From: Sorghum bicolor
Taxonomy: Eukaryota > Streptophyta > Magnoliopsida > Poales > Poaceae
DNA length: 64,000 bases
Assembly: GCF_000003195.3 (NCBI RefSeq)
Contig: NC_012870.2
Span: 37,664,377-37,728,376 of the forward strand
Reading direction: 5' to 3'
The position numbers and the translations under genes are program-made. Shown in pieces: positions 11,709-21,436 of the stretch. Within the stretch, counting starts at the first letter, position 1. Each line of letters begins with the position of its first letter. The notes under the pieces are model-generated. The model searched no databases, was not told the origin of the DNA, and worked only from the letters and a program-made list of their open reading frames with translations.

Positions 11709-12472
11709 GGTGGTGACCCACCAATGGACAGATCCGATAAACACGGTAACCCCCCCAAATGCGCCGCCTAACGGTCTTTTTCCTCCTCACAGACGGGGCG
11801 CTACGAATCCTGCGCCGATACAGTGTCACAACGGCTCCTACCTAAAAAGGCACGCCCAACGGATAGAAAGGTGAACCGCCACGGCCTCTTCCTTCCCTTG
11901 TAAGCCAAGGTACGTACCATGAAAGTCTCCAGAGGTCGCAGGCTGACCCGTCGAAGGGGTTCGACAGCCGATCTCGAGCACCAGAGCCAGGGATGCCCGG
12001 CGAGTGGTCGAAAATCGAGGCCCGCCTCGAGAACTCACTGGGGATGTCCAAGGTAGGGTCGAGACAGTCGAGAGGAATCCCCCCGACGGGAGGCATCGAG
12101 CCACTGGACTCTACCGAACGAGACCAGCATCCCCGACCATGTCGACCCCACTTTATGAGAACGCCTCCGGGCTGCAGCTGACCCCCTTGAAAGGGGCACA
12201 GGTTCTCACTTGGATTACCCGTTAGGAGCTCAATCTGGGGTGGATGACGCTCGCTCCATCGAGAGTACGTCGAAACCACTGCGCAGACAAGCCAATCAAG
12301 AACCTTCCACCACAGGTGTCGACAGCGTTTCTACGTATTAGGCGATATAACCCTCGAAGGAGTCAAAAACTCCTCCAAGGGCTCGGGGGCTACCCCCGCG
12401 GGGTCGCTCGCGCGCCTCCACGGAACCTCAATCATAAAATATAGCCTCCACTCGAGCGCCAGCGCTCAAATG
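11709..12472 (+). other. TatA noncoding region upstream of the polypurine tract
   Basis: No gene is seen. It contains an extra copy of the polypurine-like string CTCGGGGGCTAC near 12382, besides the one that abuts the LTR. Confidence 0.55.
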
Positions 12473-12488
12473 GAGACTCGGGGGCTAC
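12473..12488 (+). other. TatA polypurine tract
   Basis: GGAGACTCGGGGGCTAC runs directly into the LTR start TGTCGAGG at 12489, which is the expected place for priming plus-strand DNA. The inverse complement occurs at 42711 in TatC. Confidence 0.65.
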
Positions 12489-13550
12489 TGTCGAGGATAT
12501 CAGTAAGGGGTACCCCGACTGATGTCCATATCAAGATTATCCATACACGAATCGAGGCCTCCAATTCGATGCCTTGTCCAGTTGTGTGCACGGTCCTCGA
12601 TGACCGCAGCCTCGAAGACGGAAAGGGCGTCCTGCAAATCGACCAGAGCTCGAGCGCAGGCTACCGTCGAATACGGAAACGGGCTCGAGTGAATCGGAGG
12701 GCGTCGAGCGCAAGGACACCGCCCGCCGCCTGACACGGGCACGAGAACCAGGGCATTTAATGCGCCTGTCACGTTCTCACCTAATACGCTAGTCACGGGA
12801 AGCGTGATAGGGAACAGGCACCTGTCTCATCATTCTTTGTGCAGCCTTCCCCACCAAACAATCCTGAGCATGTCAGGACACTGGAAGCGGGGACGGAACG
12901 TCTAATCAAGACCCCCTCGAGGCGTCCAAGGTCAGTGCTCCGGCTAGCAGGGCGTTACACGGCGTCTGACCCTCGACCAGACACGTTTCCTTCCTAGGGA
13001 AGGGTTGGGCATCGAAAGACAACACTACAACTGCTCCGACGTATCTGCTGCCATGACGTACAGGTGTGCGACAGATAAACCAGCCCAGGACGGTGCACAG
13101 AGCAGGATACAGGGGCACGCGTAATCATCATCAAGCTACCAGGACAAGACGGCTCGAGACCACGCCGGTACGGAGGCCTCGAGTAGGTCAGCGCGCCATA
13201 CCTCTATCGACCCCTACTCTAACGCCTATACTTGTACCCTAGGCTTCTCCTTGGAACTATAAAGGGGGAGGCCCGGGAAGAGATACAAGATCACACGATA
13301 CAACAGAACACCCAAGCCATACGTAGTAGTGCAAGCTCAGTCCATCTTACTTCATACCACGCTTGTATTCACCCTTGTACAAGCACTTTGGTGCATAATA
13401 ATACAAACTCTCCCTCCCCCGCTGGACGTAGGGCCTTCTCTTGCCCGAACCAGGATAAATCTTTGTGTCTTTTTGCATCACCGTCTGGAAAAGGGAGCAC
13501 ACATACAAATTTACTGGTTGGTGTGACCCCCCAGGGGGAAAACACTGACA
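12489..13550 (+). repeat. TatA 3' LTR
   Basis: It begins TGTCGAGGATATC after the polypurine tract and ends AACACTGACA, after which AthD1 LTR sequence starts at once. Length is 1062 bases. A TATA motif (TATAAAGG) lies at 13258-13265. The inverse of this LTR, diverged, is the TatC LTR at 41663-42710. Confidence 0.85.
13258..13265 (+). promoter_or_regulatory. TATA box in TatA LTR
   Basis: TATAAAGG preceded by GGAAC. The TatC LTR has TATAAAAG in the same context on the other strand (41934-41941), so it is the conserved core promoter of this LTR family. Confidence 0.55.
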
Positions 13551-14059
13551 CTTTTGGTGGGAAGAGAGGAAGTTTCCTGAGAGTTCTCTAGTTGATCTAA
13601 GAATCAAGAATTACTTCAAGATTATCTATTTTAGGACATTAGAACACTAACCACAGAAAGAGATGAGAAGGGGGCTAGGAAGCTCTGACTACGGTCCTAC
13701 AAACACTGATCCGAACGAGGTGGAATACGTCGACCGTTAGGGCTGTCACTACCATAGGGCTACCACAACAATCCACAGGATTGGGTGCAATTCCAGGTAA
13801 TTGCAAGGCTAAACACCACGTCTAATCTATTAATTACTACTCCAGCGTTATAAAGACTAGAGCACTTGATGCAAGCGGGAATCCAATAAATAACTTGAAT
13901 GTAAATAAAAGTAATTAGAGAACTCAAGAATTATGAATTGAAGAACCTGGAGAACGATGAAGAATGAACTAGTTGCTGCAAAAGTACAATGTTGAGGAAG
14001 ATCCGACAGATTTGGCTCCTCCTTCGCTCTCCTCTTCTCTCTCCCTATTTTCTAGATTA

Positions 14060-14152
14060 CAACTAGAGCGAACTAGAACTAGAACTAGAGGGACTAGAAC
14101 TAGATGAACTAGAACTAGATGAACTAGAACTATAGCTAGATGAACTAGAGGG
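14060..14152 (-). repeat. Hexanucleotide (ACTAGA)n-type array in AthD1 LTR
   Basis: About 90 bases made almost entirely of overlapping GAACTA/CTAGAA units with small interruptions. The same array, with different unit order, is at 46270-46357 and 56283-56370. It lies just downstream of the minus-strand TATA box, in what would be the transcribed leader. Confidence 0.7.
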
Positions 14153-14321
14153 ATCCTCTCTACTTGGATGAAGAATTGAAACCCTAACTTTGATTCTGTA
14201 GAAGAGGTATGATCTCTAGGGGCCAGGAGGCCTTGCTTATATAGTCTTTTCAGATGAATCTAGGCCGTCGGATTAAACCGACATTAATCGCACGGTTATC
14301 CTTGATCCTTTAGGTCGGTGG

Positions 14322-14326
14322 AGCGT
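14322..14326. other. TatB target-site duplication, left
   Basis: AGCGT immediately before the 5' LTR. The identical AGCGT follows the 3' LTR at 26270-26274. Confidence 0.9.
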
Positions 14327-14776
14327 TGTGGGGGTATAAACCCCTATACCCTTACGGCTAGACTTGGGCCAGGAGACTTGGCCCATCACGAAGACAGTTC
14401 GAGGCTTGATCCAACTCCTCGGAGTTTCGCGCAAGGAAACAAGACGTGGAGATCAGGCGGGATTCTAGTCGGTTAGAATAGGAATTGATATCGAACTATC
14501 TATGGAAATTGTAACCGACTAGGATTAGTTTCTAGATGCCCTCCGGACTATATAAGGAGGGGCAAGGGACCCCTCTAGGACACATTATTCTCTCAACACA
14601 AATCAATACAACCAGACGCAAGACGTAGGTATTACACCAACTCGGTGGCCGAACCTGGATAAAAAGCTTGTCCGTGTCTTGCGTCACCATCGAGTTCGTA
14701 GTTTGCGCACCGTCTACCGATAAACTACTACCGTGGGTATACCCCAAGGTAGACTGCCGACTAGCTTTCGTCGACA
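14327..14776 (+). repeat. TatB 5' LTR
   Basis: TGTGGGGGTATAAACC to CGTCGACA, 450 bases. It lacks ten bases near 14536 that are present in the 3' LTR. TATATAAG at 14549-14556 is the likely core promoter. Confidence 0.92.
14549..14556 (+). promoter_or_regulatory. TATA box in TatB 5' LTR
   Basis: TATATAAG followed by GAGGGG; the same octamer is in the 3' LTR at 26042-26049. Confidence 0.6.
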
Positions 14777-14777
14777 G

Positions 14778-14795
14778 TGGCGTGCCAGGTAGGGG
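14778..14795 (+). other. TatB primer-binding site
   Basis: TGGCGTGCCAGGTAGGGG begins one base after the 5' LTR, starts with the TGG expected of a tRNA 3' CCA end, and is the only candidate. A similar site in the rice Tat element RIRE2 is, as I recall, assigned to tRNA-Arg; I cannot confirm the tRNA here. Confidence 0.65.
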
Positions 14796-14824
14796 GTGTG
14801 CGTACAACTTCTCCGGCGAACAAG

Positions 14825-16752
14825 ATGGTCATCATTCCAGCTTCTGCGGCCGCGCCTGAAGGCCTCACGTTCACCGTCGGCCAGATCACGTGGACGACGC
14901 ACGGCGGCGGCCCCACGACCACGGTTTCGGAAGGAACCCAGATCCAATCTGGGATGACGGCGGCATCGGCTCCGACCACGCAGATGCTGGCACCGAGCAC
15001 CCGACCACCGCTTCCCCGCTACAAGGGAAAGAAGATTGATGGCTCGGATCTTCTCCGAGCCCTTGATCGCGCTGATTTCAAGCTTCTCGAAACTTCCTGA
15101 CTAGTAGATGGGATCTCGCTCCAGCCTGATCAAGCCGCGCCAACGGATTTTTTCAACTCCAACCGGCCAACTCGTGTCGTCACACACGAACGGCTGGGAA
15201 TGTCTCTGACGATAACCTCCATCCCCTCGGGACGGTCCGTCAAGCTTGAGGCTGATCCGGAGGAAGGTTATCCTTGCGGTCTGAACAACTCGGCCTCTCT
15301 CTACTCGCGGCACATCCAATCCCTTTTTAACGAGGCTAGTTGGTTGCCAAAGTGGAGCGGTCGACCAGCTCGTCACTACGTCAACATGGTGACGATCCGA
15401 GAACTATGGGACGGCCAGGCCTCCAGCACAAATTCGAGCACTGGTTCCGTTCCCACCGAAGTCATAAACTCCGAGGACGAGGACTACGACCTGGATTTGT
15501 CACCATATCCTCCGGGTTTCTCTCGTTTCCCGGTCTTCCCACCCCGGCGAGGAGACTTCGTTTTCGACGTCAGTGCCGACGAGCCGGTTGTTGATGGAGA
15601 AACAGACGAGCAGAGGCAGCTCCATGAGCAGCGCAATGCCGACCGCGCCCGACAACGCGCGGACGAGGAACGCCAACTCCCGCCGCATAATCTCACCGAC
15701 GCTTTCGACATGGTCGGGGATTAGCCAGTCTACAAAACGCCAAGCGCCAATGTGGCTATCGCCATGGCCAATTTAGATCGACTCCCTGATACTCCCGAGT
15801 GCCAGGGCGTCCGATCCTGCGTTCGAGCACATCTGATCGCCGCGATGGGACAGACAGCCACTCTGCTCAAAAGAGTCCAAGCCATCTCCTATACAGAGGT
15901 CTCCTCCGACCAGACCCACCGCAGTCGGACCTCACCACAGCCCAGCAGGAACCACCGCAGCCGTTCCCCCAACACTCATCAAAAAGATTCACGGCGTGAC
16001 GACGGCGGTCGGGATGCTGGCAGTCACCGTGAGCAGAATCGCGGGCGTGGTCAAGAAGTAAACCAGCACAGGGATCTTCGATACAACATCCCTCCCAAAG
16101 ACGCCTGGGACCGCATCAACAGGCGCGCCACGGAAAGAGCAGTTCACGAAAACCTGCGTCATATTGAGTACGATGCAACGCACGGCCCCCCGGGTCTGAG
16201 ATAGTTCTCCTCACACCTCCGCCAAGTCGTGTGGCCTCGCAATTCGAAGCTCGAGAAACTCAAAAAATACGACGGCAAGGAAAACCCAGAAAACTAGATC
16301 ACTCTATACGAGATCGCCGTCCGGTCAGCAGCAGGAGATGAGCACGTCATGGCCAACTACTTCCCGGTCGTCCTCGACCAGGCCGGTCACCAGTGGTTCC
16401 CTGGGAAGAATTACGCCAAGCATTCATCGACAATTTTATCGCTACCTGCGAACAGCCCGGGAACAAATACGACCTCGAAAGGATACGGGACAGGAAGAAC
16501 GAGCCACTGCGTGACTACATCTAACGATTCTCGGATATGTGCCTTAAGATCCCGAAAATTTCCCATGACGAGGCCATATCTGCTTTCATAAAAGGGCTGC
16601 GCTTCCACGAAGCACTGAGGAACAAGCTACTGCGCAAAAGGCGAACAACAATGGCCAAGCTTCTTGCCACGGCTAAAAACTACGCAGATGCCGACGACGC
16701 AGAAAAACTCATCCGGGATGATGCGAGGGGACCCGACCAGCCTCCTCAATGA
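14825..16752 (+). pseudogene. TatB gag, broken
   Basis: The first in-frame Met after the primer site is at 14825. The Gag polyprotein would form the particle that packages the RNA. The N-terminal part is low complexity, with an acidic stretch and an Arg/Ser-rich stretch near 15900-16080. The retrotransposon Gag domain follows, with WPRNSKLEKLKKYDG, a YFPVVLDQ block, and IPKISHDEAISAFIKGL to the end at 16752. Stops fall at 15098, 15722, 16201 and 16294, and the frame shifts near 16400. At 16294 the lost residue is probably Trp, and at 16201 probably Gln. Confidence 0.75.
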
Positions 16753-16881
16753 GACGATAGCCGTGGTCGCTTCGACAACAGGAGCCATCGTCGCCCCGAC
16801 AACCACGATCACAGGGAAGGTTGGCGACGTGACAATCGCGACGACATCAGAGGAAAGCGCCCCCGCGACCATGACCACGAG

Positions 16882-17961
16882 GTGAATACAGTCAAGCGCC
16901 CCAACGGGCGGCGGGATTACCAAGAAGACTACAACAAGACGTTGAAGGGACCATGCCAACTACATCCAAAGTCCAACCACACCATGGAAGAATGCCGCGT
17001 TCTCAAAAGCATCTATACGCGGCGGGCTGCTCAAGATGACCCCGCCAAGAAAAACGGGAAACAAGACGGGCGCGATCACGAAGACGAGGACGAAGACCAG
17101 GATAGGGACCCACGACACCAGTATGTCAGTCCTACCGACGTGGTCCACTCCATCTTCGGGGGCAAGGTTTCTATCGAGTCTAAACGAGAAAGAAAGCTCT
17201 TAAAGAGAGCCTGCCTCAACATAGACAGCACAGATAGCCTGATCGCCGATCCAAAATTTCCTCCCTGGTCGCACAGGGAAATCTCCTTCAGCAGGAAGGA
17301 TCAGTGGGCCGCTATCCCGGAGCCAGGTCGCTTCCCTCTAATCTTGGACCCTTGCATCAACAGCATTAGATTCGAGCACGTGCTCGTGGACGGAGGAAGT
17401 TCCATTGACATCCTCTTTCACAACAGCCTGCCCGCCCTCAAGATATCTCCGGCACAGCTAAAACCCTATGATGCTCAATTCTGAGGAGTCTTGCCAGGTC
17501 AGAGTTCAGTGCCCCTCGGACAGATAACACTAACTGTCCAATTCGGCACGTCCGACCACTTTCGAACAGAGTTCGTCAACTTTGTGGTCGCCGATTTTGA
17601 TGGGACTTACCACGCTATACTGGGCCGACCATCACTGATAAAATTCATGGTAGTCCCACATTACTCATACTTGGTCCTCAAGATGCCTACGGAGAAGGGC
17701 GTCCTAACCGTCAGGGGCAATGTCTACACTACATATACTTGCGAGGAGGAGAGCTTCAAGATCACTGAAGCAATCGATCTTTCAATTCGCATGGCAGAAA
17801 CAGCAGCCCAAGCCGCACAGCTCCCTCACGACCAGCTCCGACTGCCCGAGCAGGAGACCGCTAGGAAGAATTCAAAATCCAAGCAGTACAAGGAAGTACA
17901 GCTGGTCGAAGGCAGCCCCGAGAAGACGGCCCTCATCGGGGCCAACCTGGATCCCAAATAG
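16882..17961 (+). pseudogene. TatB Gag C-terminus and retropepsin
   Basis: Two open stretches (16882-17484 and 17491-17961) are split by a TGA. The first starts with a zinc-binding-like CQLHPKSNHTMEECRVL, followed by a Lys/Asp/Glu-rich linker, and reaches the protease active site in HVLVDGGSSIDILFHN. The Asp-Gly-Gly-Ser form in place of Asp-Thr-Gly is usual in Tat elements. The second contains YHAILGRPSLIKF, the conserved late protease motif. The enzyme would process Gag-Pol. The TGA probably replaces the Trp or Arg of the FWGVLPG motif. The frame ends in TAG just before RT, the same codon position where the TatC frame stops (63-kb region). Confidence 0.85.
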
Positions 17962-18856
17962 GAAGGCGCGCTCGTCAGGTTTCTAAGGGACAACGTGAGC
18001 GTTTTCGCATGGAAACCCGCAGACATGCCCGGCGTCCCATGAAACCTGATCAAGCACTCCTTAAATGTCTCGAAGACCGCAAGACCCATCAAGCAAAAGC
18101 TACGACGGTTCGCTCGTGACAAAAAGGAGGCTATTAGAACAGAAATAACACGGCTTCTAGCGGCCAGATTCATAAAAGAAGTGTATCATCCAGATTGGCT
18201 TGCCAATCTGGTTCTTGTACGTAAAAAGAATAATGAAAGGAGAATGTGCATTGATTACACTGATCTCAATAAACACTGTCCTAAAGATCTTTTTGGTCTC
18301 CCTCGCATCGACGAGGTGGTCGACTCAACGGCCGGATGCGAACTCAAAAAGGAAGATGATCTCGCTAAAGGAAGATGATCAGATCAAAACGTCTTTCATC
18401 ACTCCTTTCGGTGCATACTGCTACACGACCATGTCCTTCGGACTCAAAAACGCCAGAGCCACCTATCAACGGGCCATCCAGCAATGCCTCCACGACGAGA
18501 TTCGTGATGACCTCGTCGAGGCTTATGTGGATGACGTCATCGTCAAAACAAGGGATGCAAGCACCCTAATTGACAACATAGACCGACCCACTAAGGTGCT
18601 AAACAAATACAAGTGGAAGCTTAACCCCAAAAAATGCATCTTTGGTGTCCTGTCCAGTCTACTACTCGGCAACGTCGTCAGCCGCGACGGCATACGACCG
18701 AATCCTTCAAAAGTAAAAGCAGTACTTGACATGCGACCACCTAAGAATGTCAAGGATATTCAGAAGCTCACCGGATGTATGGCCGCTCTCTGCCTCTTCA
18801 TCTCAAGACTAGGAGAAAAAGGCCTCCCTTTCTTCAAACTCTTGAAGGCGTCGTAA
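17962..18856 (+). pseudogene. TatB reverse transcriptase, deleted across motif A
   Basis: Recognisable blocks in order are FAWKPADMPGVP, then ARFIKEVYHPDWLANLVLV, CIDYTDLNKHCPKD, the start of DSTAGCE, then after a gap DQIKTSFITPFGAYCYTTM, FGLKNARATYQRAIQ, and the catalytic AYVDDVIVKT near 18518-18547. The segment that should hold motif A (LSFLDAYSGYHQ in TatC), with the first catalytic Asp, is missing. In its place is a 14-base direct repeat (18348-18361 and 18367-18380). Stops also lie at about 17960, 18042 and 18854. This RT could not work even if the frame were open. Confidence 0.88.
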
Positions 18857-19003
18857 AAATTCTCCTGGACAGAAGAAGCTGATGCTGCGTTCACCCAGTT
18901 TAAGACCTTCCTCACCTCACCGCCTGTCCTCACAGCGCCTCAGCCCAATGAAGACTTACTTCTTTACATTGCGGCAACCGACAGGGTTGTCTCCACTACA
19001 ATA

Positions 19004-19534
19004 GTGGTCGAGCGAGACGAGCCAGGTCACATCTACAAGGTCCAGAGACCCGTCTATTTCATAAGCGAAGTCTTAAACGAGTCCAAGGCCAGATATCCAC
19101 AAATACAGAAGCTCATATATGCTATCCTAATAACATCAAGGAAGCTAAAGCACTACTTCGACGGCCATCGAGTCTTGGTAACCACCAGTTTCCCTCTTGG
19201 GGATATTCTGCGCAATAAAGACGCCAACGGCGGAATTGTAAAACGGGCAATGGAATTATGCCCATTCTTCCTGGACTTCCAGAGCCGCACCACAGTCAAG
19301 TCTCAGGCCCTGGTCAATTTCATCGCAGAGTGGACGGATCTCAACGAGCCTCCCGTTTCCGACGTCTCCGACCACTGGTTCATGTTCTTCGACGGGTCCT
19401 TGAACATCAACGGTGCAGGCGCTGGGATACTTTTCGTGTCGCCTAACAAGGACAAACTGCGTTACGTCCTTAGGATCCTTTTTCCGGCATCAAACAATGT
19501 CACCGAGTACGAAGCATGCCTGCACGGCATATGA
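19004..19534 (+). pseudogene. TatB pol remnant: RNase H region
   Basis: An open stretch between stops, containing the RT connection and RNase H ([19 protein letters not shown]) and the start of the second, archaeal-type RNase H ([31 protein letters not shown]). It would degrade the RNA strand of the hybrid. A TGA at 19532 follows HGI; TatA and TatC have a coding residue there and CGA-to-TGA is the simplest change. Confidence 0.85.
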
Positions 19535-19546
19535 CTAGCCGTTGAG

Positions 19547-20188
19547 TTGGGAGTCAAACGCCTCTACGTCTATGGCGACTCCGCCTTAGTTATCAACCAG
19601 CTCAACAAGGAATGGGACACAACCCACGAGAAGATGGATCTCTGCTGCAAAGAAATCCGCAAATGGGAATCCAACTTCTATGGCATAGAGTACACCCACG
19701 TGGTCTGGGATAAAAACCAGGCAGCGGATGCGCTGTCAAAGTTAGGGTCATCTCGGGCCCAGATCCCGCGAGGTGTCTTCGTCCAGGACATCCATGAGCC
19801 AAGTGTGGGCACAGACCTAGTCGAAAAGCAACCTATTGAGGCAATGCTCATAGACGACGCTACTCCGACAACCAGTAGCCGTGATTGGCGCACCCCGTTC
19901 ATCAGATATATATCGGATGGGTCAGGCTTTCAGGATAAAACAGAGAACGAGCGCCTCATTCGACGATCAAAGAATTACATACTGGTGGACGGCAAACTCA
20001 TGCGAAAAAATGCAAGTTCTGAAGTGCTGCTCAAATGCTTATCCCAGGATGATGGCATCAAGCTCCTAGACGACATACACGCCGGATCCTGCGGCAACCA
20101 TGCTGCCTCCAGAACGCTGGTCGGGAAGGCTTTCCAAGCAGGTTTTTACTGGCCAACCGCGGTCACCGACGCAGAAAAACTGGTCTGA
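19547..20188 (+). pseudogene. TatB pol remnant: RNase H end and integrase zinc finger
   Basis: It continues the archaeal-type RNase H (VYGDSALVINQLN, then WDKNQAADALSKLG) and a long linker, and enters the integrase HHCC finger (IHAGSCGNHAASRTLVGKAF, WPTAVTDAEKLV). The TGA at 20186 falls just before HCEECQ, between the His and Cys pairs of the finger, again at a place where Arg is expected. Confidence 0.85.
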
Positions 20189-20290
20189 CATTGTGAAGAA
20201 TGCCAGTTCTTCGCCATAAGGACCCACGTACCAGCTCATGAGATTCAAACTATCCCGTCATCCTGGCCTTTTGCCTGCTGGGGTCTCGAC

Positions 20291-21124
20291 ATGATCGGGC
20301 CATTTAAACAAGCTCCCGGCAACTTCAAGTTTGTCTTCGTATTAATTGACAAATTCTCAAAGTGGATCGAATACATGCCACTGGTCAAAGCAACCTCCGA
20401 GAAAGCTGTGGAATTCCTCAATCAAATCATACACAGATTCGGGATCCCCAACAGTATAATCACCGACTTGGGCACTCAGTTCACTGGCACTACGTTTTGG
20501 GACTTCTGCGATGACAGAGGCATAGTGATAAAATACGTGTCAGTAGCCCACCCACGGGCAAACGGTCAAGTAGAGCGCGCCAATGGCATGATCATCGACG
20601 CCCTAAAGAAAAGGTTGTACACCGAGAACGACAGAGCACCTGGTCGATGGATGAAAGAGTTATCGGCTGTGGTATGGGGTCTCCGAACACAGGCTAGTCG
20701 TAACACGGGGGTGTCACCCTACTTCATGGTTTACGGCACCGAGGTAGTGCTGCCGTCTGATATAGCCTTCGGGTCTCCAATTGTTGAAAACTTTGACCAG
20801 TCAATGGCCGACAACGCCAGGGAGCTCGAAATCAACTGCATGGAGGAAAAGCGTCTAAATTCATGTCTTCGAACAGCAAAGTATCTTGCAGCCATCAGAC
20901 GGTACCACAATAGGAACATCAAGGACCGTTCTTTCGTGGTCGACGATCTGGTACTTAGGTGGAAAACAAGCCAGGAAGGAATGCACAAGCTATCCACCCC
21001 CTGGGAAGGACCCTTTGTGGTCGCCAAAGTCACACGTCCTACATCCTACAGATTGGCGTATCCAGACGGAACACACGTGCCTAATTCTTGGCACATAGAC
21101 AAACTGCGCCGTTTTTATCCATAA
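20291..21124 (+). pseudogene. TatB pol remnant: integrase core and C-terminus
   Basis: The open frame starts at Met 20291, but the domain runs in frame from about 20189. The DDE core has Asp in WGLDMIGPF, Asp in SIITDLGTQFTG (Leu where Asn is usual) and Glu in NGQVERANGMI. The C-terminal module has STPWEGPFVVAKV and ends WHIDKLRRFYP, as in TatA. It ends pol; the convergent antisense gene ends 313 bases further on. Confidence 0.88.
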
Positions 21125-21436
21125 GTTCCAGTACCTTTTTGCTTGTAAGTTTCTTATAATTGGCAATAATAAAAGTTTTCCTTTTTCGCTATACATTGTT
21201 TACACGCAGAGCTTTCGACGAGCACAGCAATATTCCTCTGCGACGGAGATCCTTAACGACTATCAGTCAAACATAGTGATACATCACTCAGATAACTTTA
21301 CAGCGCTCAAAATCATGGTCATGACAAAATCAAACTTTATTACAAACTTTACATACAGAGTTTACAATAAACACCCTCATGGGTGGTTACTAGTCTACTC
21401 CTACAGACTATCCTACTGGCCTACTGCTCGGGCTGA
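21125..21436. other. TatB spacer between convergent genes
   Basis: AT-rich, with no gene seen. It holds the 3' ends of both pol and the antisense gene. Confidence 0.55.

Larger units (their letters stand above)
4490..13550 (+). mobile_element. TatA: Tat-lineage Ty3/Gypsy element, 3' half
   Basis: Visible order on the plus strand is the end of RT, RNase H, integrase (to 6664), a second gene on the opposite strand (7216-11589), a noncoding 3' region, a polypurine tract and the 3' LTR (12489-13550). This is the layout of grass Tat elements with an additional antisense ORF. The gag-protease-RT half is missing because LTR-E is inserted at 4489/4490, and it should resume left of the window. The element sits inside the LTR of AthD1, which resumes at 13551. 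The expected target duplication after the LTR is CTTTT (13551-13555). Its LTR, pol and antisense gene all match TatC, so the two are the same or sister families in opposite orientation. Confidence 0.85.
13551..14326 (-). repeat. AthD1 LTR, left visible part
   Basis: This matches bases about 157 onward of the 1266-base LTR at 55618-56883. The first about 156 bases should lie left of TatA, outside the window. It continues at 26275 after TatB. A minus-strand TATATAAG at 14236-14243 marks its promoter. It contains a hexanucleotide array at 14060-14152. Whether AthD1 is a solo LTR or part of a full element cannot be seen here. Confidence 0.8.
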
